DNA of 64,000 nucleotides from Amycolatopsis tolypomycina. GTDB lineage: Bacteria; Actinomycetota; Actinomycetes; Mycobacteriales; Pseudonocardiaceae. This document shows, in pieces, positions 58,901-64,000 of the stretch (position 1 is the stretch's first letter; each line of letters starts with the position of its first letter). Made by a program: the position numbers and the translations under genes. The notes under the pieces are model-generated. The model worked only from the letters and a program-made list of their open reading frames with translations, was not told where the DNA came from and ran no database searches. Where the stretch lies: positions 3,658,001 through 3,722,000 of the forward strand of contig NZ_FNSO01000004.1 of the NCBI RefSeq assembly GCF_900105945.1, read 5' to 3'.

Positions 58901-58923
58901 CGGCGGTGGACCTCGGACGGCAC
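55900..58923 (-). CDS. Secreted GH115 xylan alpha-glucuronidase
   Basis: The 1007-residue protein starts with a Tat-like signal (HRRTFLQLLALAGAGSVALP). The GH115 catalytic region is recognisable from FFINDENPALGTWAP, MGTSHEAPMMRGIEEWN, IVVFTDDNWGNIRKMPDLS and YYHFDYVGGGRNYKW, and the C-terminal part has the GH115-C domain (RYAVSFDDAEPQVVNITK). It removes 4-O-methyl-glucuronic acid side chains from polymeric xylan, complementing the xylanase. The GTG at 58923 has AGGAGG upstream at 6-nt spacing. It is the last gene of the sugar-import operon (15 nt after the permease). Confidence 0.9.
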   Translation of the reverse strand: MPSEVHRRTFLQLLALAGAGSVALPGLAEAGTGFPLASRGKAATIVVGSGDFPGVRRVVGDLAADIERVTGVRPAVSFDVVPARGPVVLVGTLGHSPLVDDLVAAGKLDVTGIAGKWETSLSQVVDGRLVLTGSDQRGVIYGVYEVSRRIGVSPWYWWADVPPRRQAELHLPGERFSLGTPHVKYRGFFINDENPALGTWAPAYFGPGKAPGFPNGFNHLFFAKVFETMLRLRANYLWPAVWGRAFAEDDPLNHATAKEYGIVMGTSHEAPMMRGIEEWNRHAVPAVRDAAGNITTPGHDPYGGTGEWSFRRNGEAIKAYWTDGIRRMVREDFEGVVTLGMRGNGDVGLPDGDGIELMREIIATEREILARELSTDVPQVWTLYKEVQRYWAKGLRPPDDVIVVFTDDNWGNIRKMPDLSLPPHPGGYGLYYHFDYVGGGRNYKWVDTALLANTWEQLHQAYAYGNDRLWVANVGDMKGNELPLQFFLDYAWDPAALPAERLSTWERAFAAENFGAALAAEIAGVLHDYGRLQSRRKPELLNRRITVDAAGTITYDDQMTPFSLVNYRELDRVTDEWQDLSARALKISARLPAAYRDAFYELVLYATQATANLYALRRAEFTNLLYVTQGRASANALAAVTEARFADDLALAAKYNTGIAGGKWNGFQTQPHIDYGDVERYGPNAPWQQPEKDNVALPDVIFPAVRRVDLPAAAALGVAIDGSADAWPGAAGRPVLPEFSPYQSAPPQYIDVFNRGRTPFRCTVSPGAPWVQVEPRGGRVTEELRMTVRIDWNRAPKGTTTVPITVSGAGSSVVVDAVVRKPAGPVRGFVEAGGYVSMEAEHRSATVGAADVGWRRIADIGRTGAGMTPFPVTAASRAPGAGPRLEYRMTLFTTGPVTVWAYLSPRSNVLAGDGLRYAVSFDDAEPQVVNITKATGADDTAMNRQWERTTSDNVNLTSTRHTIAAAGLHVLKFWMVDPAVIVQKLVVDTGGLRASYLGPPESMRWPW

Positions 58924-58938
58924 GGCAGACCTCCTGAG

Positions 58939-59763
58939 TCAGCCCTTCACGGATCCGGTCAGCCCGCCGACGATGCGCCGTTCGGCGAGCACGAAGAACG
59001 CGAGCGCCGGGATCGCCGACAGGGCGGTGAACGCGAGCACCCGCGCGGTGTCCTGGGAGAACTGGGACTGGAACATCGCGACGCCGAGCGGGAGCGTGAA
59101 GTTCCCGGAGTCGTTGAACACCAGCAGCGGCAGCAGGTAGGCGTTCCAGCTGGTGACGAAGGCCAGCACGGCCACCGTGGTCAGCGCGGGCGCCGACAGC
59201 GGCAGCAGGATCCGCCAGAAGAACCCGAGCCGGGTGGTGCCGTCGAGCACGGCCGCGTCCTCGAGCTCGCCCGGGATGGCGTGCATGAACGGCCGCAGGA
59301 TCACGATGGTCACCGGCAGCGAGAACGCCGCCTCCGGGATCGCCACGCCCCAGAAGCTTTCGAGCAGTCCCAGCTGGCGCAGCCACAGGTACAGCGGCAG
59401 CGTCGCCACACCCAGCGGGAACAGCAGGCCGAGCGTGAAGAGCGTGTAGAACGCCTCCCGGCCCTTGAAGTGGTACCGCGAAAGCGCATACCCGGCCATC
59501 GAGCCGAACCCGACGGCGAGTGCCGTGGCGATCACCGCGATCAGCGCGCTGTTGCCGAGGAACGTCCAGAACGCACTCGACCCGAGCACCGAGGCGTAGT
59601 TGTCGAACACCCACGGCCCCGGCAGCCCGGCCGGGTCGGTGTTGAGCTGCGCGTTGGTGCGGAACCCGCCGAGCGCCACGAACAGCAGCGGCACGACGGT
59701 CACGCCGACCACCACGATCGCCGCGAGGTAGCCCATCGACAGGCCGAACTTGCCCGAGCGCAT
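58939..59763 (-). CDS. ABC sugar transporter permease (MalG type)
   Basis: The 274-residue membrane protein has six hydrophobic segments and the EAA-type loop motif ELEDAAVLDGTTRLGFFWRI-like segment, with ILLPLSAPALTTVAVLAFV at the end, typical of CUT1 MalG permeases. It pairs with the MalF-type permease. The ATG overlaps the last base of the preceding stop codon (TGATG). In context it imports xylo-oligosaccharides or aldouronic acids; no ATPase gene is in the operon, so it probably shares a housekeeping MsiK-like ATPase. Confidence 0.85.
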   Translation of the reverse strand: MRSGKFGLSMGYLAAIVVVGVTVVPLLFVALGGFRTNAQLNTDPAGLPGPWVFDNYASVLGSSAFWTFLGNSALIAVIATALAVGFGSMAGYALSRYHFKGREAFYTLFTLGLLFPLGVATLPLYLWLRQLGLLESFWGVAIPEAAFSLPVTIVILRPFMHAIPGELEDAAVLDGTTRLGFFWRILLPLSAPALTTVAVLAFVTSWNAYLLPLLVFNDSGNFTLPLGVAMFQSQFSQDTARVLAFTALSAIPALAFFVLAERRIVGGLTGSVKG

Positions 59764-60734
59764 CAGCCCACCATCCTCGTCAGCGCGCCCTGGGTGTCGC
59801 GGCGGAGCGCGAACCGCTGGTACAGCAGGGCGAACACGAAGCAGATGACGAACAGGATGACCGCCACCGCGGAGCCGAACCCGAACTCGTAGCGCTTGAA
59901 ACCGTGGTCGATCAGGTAGGTCGCCATCGTCGTCGACGCGTTCGCCGGGCCGCCCTGCGTCATGATCCAGACGACGTCGAACAGCTGGAGCGAGCCGATC
60001 ACCGAGAGGAAAATCCAGATCCGGATGGTCGGCCCGAGCAGCGGGAGCACGACGTGCCGGGTGGTCTGCCACGCCGACGCGCCGTCGAGCGCCGCGGCCT
60101 CGCGCAGCTCGGCGGGCACGCCCTGCAGGCCGGCGAGCAGCAGGATGATGCCGAACCCGATGTACTTCCAGGTGATCACCGCGAACATCGTGTAGAGCAC
60201 GATGCCCGGGTCGGCCAGCCAGTTGTGGACCAGCCCGCCGAGCCCGGCGCTTTTGAGCACCTGGTCGGCGAAGCCGCTCGGCTGCAGCATGAGCGCCCAG
60301 ATGACCGCGGTGATCGCCTCGGAGAGGACGTACGGCGCGAACACCAGGGCGCGCAGCACCGCGCGTCCCCGCAGCTTCCGGTTGAGCAGCAGCGCCAGGC
60401 CGATCGACAGCGGCAGCTGCACCACGATGGACAGGCCGGCGATGATCAGGTTGTGGACGATGGCGCCCTGGAACACCGTGCCCGCGAAGGCATCGGAGTA
60501 GTTCTTGAACCCGACGAAGTCGTCGAGCGGGCCGAAGCCGTTCCAGTTGAAGAAGCTGTAGTACGCCGCGATCCCGATCGGCACCAGGACGAACCCGATG
60601 AACAGCAGCAGGGACGGCCCGAGCAACAGCATCAGCTCGAGCCGCTTGCGCAGGCCGGGCCGGTGCTTGCGGGCGGTGACCGCCGGAGCGGACGGCCGCG
60701 CCGCCGTCCGCTCCGGGGTCGTCGCCGTGGTCAC
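59763..60734 (-). CDS. ABC sugar transporter permease (MalF type)
   Basis: The 323-residue protein has a hydrophilic N terminus (ERTAARPSAPAVTARKHRPG), six membrane segments and the CUT1 loop ELREAAALDGASAWQTTRHV followed by LPLLGPTIRIWIFLSVIGSL. It is the MalF partner of the permease encoded next. The GTG at 60734 overlaps the binding-protein stop codon by 4 nt, so the three transporter genes are translationally linked. The unit faces a LacI gene across a shared operator. Confidence 0.85.
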   Translation of the reverse strand: MTTATTPERTAARPSAPAVTARKHRPGLRKRLELMLLLGPSLLLFIGFVLVPIGIAAYYSFFNWNGFGPLDDFVGFKNYSDAFAGTVFQGAIVHNLIIAGLSIVVQLPLSIGLALLLNRKLRGRAVLRALVFAPYVLSEAITAVIWALMLQPSGFADQVLKSAGLGGLVHNWLADPGIVLYTMFAVITWKYIGFGIILLLAGLQGVPAELREAAALDGASAWQTTRHVVLPLLGPTIRIWIFLSVIGSLQLFDVVWIMTQGGPANASTTMATYLIDHGFKRYEFGFGSAVAVILFVICFVFALLYQRFALRRDTQGALTRMVG

Positions 60735-62026
60735 TTGTTGCCCGCCGCGGCCTGGTTGACGGCGGTGACGATCCCTTCGGGGGTGCCCTGGCCGGCGAAC
60801 ATGTTGGCCACCGCGTCGTTCAGCGCGGCACCGACCGCCGTCGGGAACGCCCGGTCGAAGTACATCTGCAGGTACGGCGCCTTCGTGCCGTAGTCGTAGA
60901 CCTGCCGGAGCACGTCGGTCTTCAGCGCCTTCGCGGCCACGGCGTTCACGGGCAGGCCGGTCCCCTTCGCGGACAGCTCGGTCTGCACCGGCTCGCTGAC
61001 CAGGTACTGCAGGAAGGCCGTGCAGGCCTTGGACGCGCGAGTGGTGCAGGCGTAGCCGTCACCGCCGCCGAGCACGGCGGCCGGGTCGCCCTGGCCACCC
61101 GCCACGGTCGGGAACGGGAACCAGCCGATCTTCGACTCGAGGTCCTTGTCCTCGGTCAGCGACGACATCGTGCCGGGTTCCCAGTCGCCCTGCAGTTCCA
61201 TCGCGGCCTTGCCGTTGGCGACGAGGCCGGCGGAGCTGCCCGCGCCCTGCTGGGCGGGCGTGCCGGCGAACCCGGTCTGGAACGGTTCGGTGGCCAGGAA
61301 GTTCTTCAGGTCCTGCCCGGCCCTCGTCCAGCACGGGTCTTCGAGCTTGACCGCCTTCACCGACTGCTGGAGCACCGCGGTCGAGCACTCGCGGATGGCG
61401 AAGTAGTTGTAGTAGAAGGCATCGGGCCAGCGGTCCTTGCCGCCGACCGAGATCGGCGCGATGCCCTTGGCCTTCAGCGCCGCGACGGCGGCGTTCAGCT
61501 CGTCCATGGTCTTCGGCGGGGTGGTGATCCCCGCCTGCTGGAACAGGTCCTTGCGGTACCAGAAGCCGACGAAGTGCTGCGTGAACGGCACGCCGTACTG
61601 CTTGCCGTCGACCTGCCACTTCTCGCCGAACTTGCCGGTGGCCTGTTCGATCCAGTCCTTGGTGTCCCCGGTGATGTCGGCGACCTTGCCCGAGGTGATC
61701 TGCGAGGCCAGGTCGCCCGCACCCCAGGACTGGTAGATGTCCGGCGGCTCGGCCGACTGCAGGGCGAGCGGGACCTTGGTGCTGAAGTCCTCGTTCTGCA
61801 GCGGCTGGGCCTTGATCGTGACGTCGGGGTGCGCCTTCTGGTAGTCGGCGACGACCTTCTCCCAGACCGTCTTGATCGGATCGGTGGTGCCGTTGTGCCA
61901 CCAGGTCAAGGTGACCGGGCCGCTCGGCTGCGCGGGGGCTTCGCTGCCCCCGCTGCACGCAGCGAGCGCGAGCGGGACTGCGGCCGCGAGAGCGGCGAGG
62001 GCGGTGATCCGGCGGTTCACAAACAT
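60731..62026 (-). CDS. ABC sugar transporter substrate-binding lipoprotein
   Basis: The 431-residue protein has a lipobox LAAC with Cys24 and the type 1 sugar-binding-protein pattern (VTLTWWHNGTTDPIKTVWEK, GKQYGVPFTQHFVGFWYRKD, GKAAMELQGDWEPGTMSS). It should bind extracellular oligosaccharides and hand them to the MalFG-type permeases. Operon and GH115 linkage point to xylan-derived ligands such as aldouronic acids. The start is an ATG with AGGAG about 11 nt upstream. The LacI gene lies divergently 136 nt away. Confidence 0.88.
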   Translation of the reverse strand: MFVNRRITALAALAAAVPLALAACSGGSEAPAQPSGPVTLTWWHNGTTDPIKTVWEKVVADYQKAHPDVTIKAQPLQNEDFSTKVPLALQSAEPPDIYQSWGAGDLASQITSGKVADITGDTKDWIEQATGKFGEKWQVDGKQYGVPFTQHFVGFWYRKDLFQQAGITTPPKTMDELNAAVAALKAKGIAPISVGGKDRWPDAFYYNYFAIRECSTAVLQQSVKAVKLEDPCWTRAGQDLKNFLATEPFQTGFAGTPAQQGAGSSAGLVANGKAAMELQGDWEPGTMSSLTEDKDLESKIGWFPFPTVAGGQGDPAAVLGGGDGYACTTRASKACTAFLQYLVSEPVQTELSAKGTGLPVNAVAAKALKTDVLRQVYDYGTKAPYLQMYFDRAFPTAVGAALNDAVANMFAGQGTPEGIVTAVNQAAAGNK

Positions 62027-62128
62027 TGTGGGTCCACTCCTGACGACTTCGGCCGAGTTGGACGGGGCGGCACTACTGCGCCCGGGTTGGCGAAGAGTCT
62101 GCTCCCGGACAAATGCCGTGTCAATCGT

Positions 62129-62157
62129 TGTCGATAACGTTTTCTATGGCTAGTCTG
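62129..62157 (+). promoter_or_regulatory. Candidate promoter of the second LacI gene
   Basis: TTGTCG (62129-62134), a 17-nt spacer and TAGTCT (62152-62157) would start transcription at about the ATG (62163), giving a leaderless message. The LacI operator lies in the spacer. Confidence 0.5.
62134..62145. promoter_or_regulatory. LacI-type operator upstream of the transporter operon and lacI gene
   Basis: GATAACGTTTTC is a 12-nt dyad (10 of 12 positions) centred on CG, inside the promoter spacer of the regulator gene and upstream of the transporter operon (start 62026). Confidence 0.55.
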
Positions 62158-62162
62158 AGCCG

Positions 62163-63173
62163 ATGCAGCCCAGTTCCAGGGTGACCATCCGTGACGTCGC
62201 CGCTCGGGCCGGCGTCTCGGTGGCCACGGTTTCGAAGGTGATCAACGAGCGCTACGGCGTCTCCGCCGCAACGCTCGCGCGGGTCCGCGCCGTGATCGAA
62301 GAGCTCGGTTACGAGGCGAGCCTCGTGGCGCAGAGCCTGAGAAACCACCGGACGAACGTCATCGGCATCCTGGTCGCCGACCTCGAACCGTTCTCGACCG
62401 AGCTGCTCAAGGGCGCCGCGGATGCCATCCGCGGCAGCGGTTTCGAACTCGTCGTCTACTCCGCGGGCGGGCGCACCGGCGACCCGGCGGGCTGGGAAAA
62501 GCGTTACCTGTCCCGGTTGAGCGGCACCCTCGTCGACGGCGCCGTGCTGGTCACCCCCGCCGTCTCCCTGGAAGCCGTGCCGGGCACGCCGGTCGTCGCC
62601 GTCGACCCGCACACCGGGCCGTCGCACCTGCCCACGATCGACTCCGACAACCTGCGCGGCGCGCAGCTGGCCACCGAACACCTCCTCGACCTGGGGCACC
62701 GGCGGATCGCGTTCCTGACCGGCCGGCCCGACCTGCAGTCGGCCGAACTGCGGAAAACGGGGTACCTGCGGGCGTTGACCGCCGCGGGCATCACCCCGGA
62801 CGACGCCCTGATCCGCAACGGCGCCTACGACCCGGAGGTCTCCGCGGCCTCGGCCCACGCCCTGCTGACCGGGCCGGACCGGCCGACGGCGGTGTTCGCC
62901 GCCAACGACATCTCGGCCATCGCGACCGTGGCCGCGGCCCGCGAGCTCGGGCTGCGCGTGCCCGACGACCTTTCCGTGGTGGGCTTCGACAACGTGCCCG
63001 AGTCGGCGCTCTGCAGCCCGCCACTGACCACAGTGGACCAGCCGATCCGCGAGATGGGGCACCGGGCGATCCGGATGCTCATCGCGCTGATCAACGGCGA
63101 CGACGTCGAGCGGACGCACGTCACGCTCGACACCGGCCTGGTGGTGCGGCACTCCACCCGCGCCCTCCCCTGA
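62163..63173 (+). CDS. LacI-family repressor of the sugar-import operon
   Basis: The 336-residue protein has the LacI HTH (TIRDVAARAGVSVATVSKVI, about residues 8-27) and the hinge/ligand domain (NVIGILVADLEPFSTELLKG, SVVGFDNVPESALCSPPLTT). It is divergent from the oligosaccharide transporter operon and probably represses it and itself through the operator at 62134-62145. There is no clear ribosome-binding site before the ATG. The GH3 gene begins 49 nt after its stop and may be co-transcribed. Confidence 0.85.
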   Translation: MQPSSRVTIRDVAARAGVSVATVSKVINERYGVSAATLARVRAVIEELGYEASLVAQSLRNHRTNVIGILVADLEPFSTELLKGAADAIRGSGFELVVYSAGGRTGDPAGWEKRYLSRLSGTLVDGAVLVTPAVSLEAVPGTPVVAVDPHTGPSHLPTIDSDNLRGAQLATEHLLDLGHRRIAFLTGRPDLQSAELRKTGYLRALTAAGITPDDALIRNGAYDPEVSAASAHALLTGPDRPTAVFAANDISAIATVAAARELGLRVPDDLSVVGFDNVPESALCSPPLTTVDQPIREMGHRAIRMLIALINGDDVERTHVTLDTGLVVRHSTRALP

Positions 63174-63222
63174 ACCGTTTCCTCCTCCTCACTCCTCCCC
63201 CCAGACGAAGGGCGGACCAGCC

Positions 63223-64000
63223 TTGACCACGCAGCCCACCACGGCCGGAGAGCCGTGGCGCGACCCGGCGGCCGACCCGGGCGAACGCGTCCGGGCCCTG
63301 ATGTCCCGGATGACCCTGCGCGAGAAGCTCGCCCAGCTCTACGGGGTCTGGGTCGGCATCGACTCCGGCGGCGAAATGGCGCCGCACCAGCACGACTTCG
63401 TCGACGCGGCGGTCGACTTCGACGACCTGGTCCGGCACGGCATCGGGCAGCTGACCCGCGCCTTCGGCACCCGGCCGGTCGACCCGGTGATCGGCGCGCA
63501 CAGCCTCGCGCGCACGCAGCGGCAGATCGTCACCAGCAGCCGGTTCGGCATCCCCGCCGTGGTGCACGAAGAATGCCTGACGGGGCTGGCCGCGTGGCAG
63601 GCGACGGTGTACCCGGCGCCGCTGTCGTGGGGCGCCACCTTCGACCCGGACCTGATCCGCCGGATGGCCGCGAAGATCGGGCGGACCATGCGCGAACTCG
63701 GGGTGCACCAGGGCCTCGCGCCCGTCCTCGACGTGGCCCGCGACCTGCGCTGGGGGCGGGTCGAGGAAACCATCGGCGAAGACCCCTACCTGGTCGGGAC
63801 GATCGGCAGCGCCTACGTCGCCGGCCTCGAGTCCTCGGGCGTGATCGCCACCCTGAAGCACTTCGTCGGGTACTCGGCTTCGCGCGCCGGGCGCAACCTG
63901 GCCCCGGTTTCAGCCGGGCCGCGCGAAATCGCCGACGTCCTGCTCCCGCCGTTCGAGCTGGCGCTGCGGGCCGGCGCGCGGTCGGTGATGAACACCTACA
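63223..64000 (+). CDS. Glycoside hydrolase family 3 (partial, continues beyond window)
   Basis: The visible ~259 residues form the N-terminal barrel of GH3: RVRALMSRMTLREKLAQLYG, IPAVVHEECLTGLAAWQATV, WGATFDPDLIRRMAAKIGRT and VARDLRWGRVEETIGEDPYL followed by KHFVGYSAS. The nucleophile Asp would lie further along. In this xylan locus a beta-xylosidase or beta-glucosidase is expected. A TTG at 63223 is used as the start because it follows AAGGGCGG at about 9-nt spacing and no ATG or GTG fits the conserved beginning. Confidence 0.85.
   Translation, partial: MTTQPTTAGEPWRDPAADPGERVRALMSRMTLREKLAQLYGVWVGIDSGGEMAPHQHDFVDAAVDFDDLVRHGIGQLTRAFGTRPVDPVIGAHSLARTQRQIVTSSRFGIPAVVHEECLTGLAAWQATVYPAPLSWGATFDPDLIRRMAAKIGRTMRELGVHQGLAPVLDVARDLRWGRVEETIGEDPYLVGTIGSAYVAGLESSGVIATLKHFVGYSASRAGRNLAPVSAGPREIADVLLPPFELALRAGARSVMNTY

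Noticed and set aside
1..64000. tRNA, rRNA, insertion sequences, prophage or integrase genes
   Set aside because: I looked for tRNA T-loop motifs, transposase DDE patterns and integrase motifs by eye and saw none; a dedicated scan would be decisive.

Overview
The window is very GC-rich (roughly 70% or more by eye), with GTG/TTG starts, short intergenic gaps, Tat and lipoprotein signals, an ANTAR/PP2C regulator, a SARP regulator and DUF6292 proteins. This points to an actinomycete, most likely a Pseudonocardiaceae such as Amycolatopsis. The genus is inferred from family content and from the style of the intergenic repeats; no rRNA or tRNA gene was seen to confirm it.

Layout. 1-1.9 kb: a minus-strand operon of XRE regulator, ImmA-type metallopeptidase and a truncated multi-pass membrane protein. 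2.2-8.1 kb: a secreted GH31 glycosidase with two CBM35-like modules, a DinB-like protein, a DesK/DesR-like two-component pair and a small protein ending in a RHIM-like motif. 8.1-20.4 kb: a complete L-rhamnose system. Nine minus-strand genes (ABC transporter, mutarotase, isomerase, aldolase/dehydrogenase fusion, a second sugar isomerase, kinase) are overlapped or tightly spaced and face a LacI-type repressor across a region with two matching operators. 20.4-26.4 kb: a Tat-exported GH2 enzyme, a DUF488 protein and an AfsR-like SARP/NB-ARC/TPR regulator preceded by three 7-mers at exact 11-bp spacing. 26.4-37.7 kb: a secreted phospholipase-D-like protein, an M1 metallopeptidase, several small metabolic genes, a PoxB-like pyruvate oxidase with a divergent LysR regulator, and a Ca2+/H+ antiporter.

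37.9-48.7 kb is a signalling block: an ANTAR-GAF-PAS-PP2C phosphatase overlapped with a 1520-residue soluble hybrid histidine kinase carrying seven HAMP-type tandem repeats, then an S9 peptidase, two divergent DUF6292 paralogues and a DivIVA-like coiled-coil protein. 48.8-53 kb looks like a membrane-lipid locus: FAD oxidoreductase, CFA-type methyltransferase, a cold-shock protein and a fatty-acid desaturase, together enough to make 10-methylstearate from stearate. 53-64 kb is a hemicellulose (xylan) locus: GH10 xylanase, two LacI repressors, an ABC sugar importer co-operonic with a GH115 alpha-glucuronidase, and the start of a GH3 glycosidase.

The least explained feature is a family of 21-bp repeats. 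In two places (37654-37861 and 45082-45214) three direct copies face three inverted copies in exact 21-nt register, with the outer copies lying 0-3 nt from stop codons. Simpler stop-codon-hugging repeats occur at 22741-22791 and 55859-55910.
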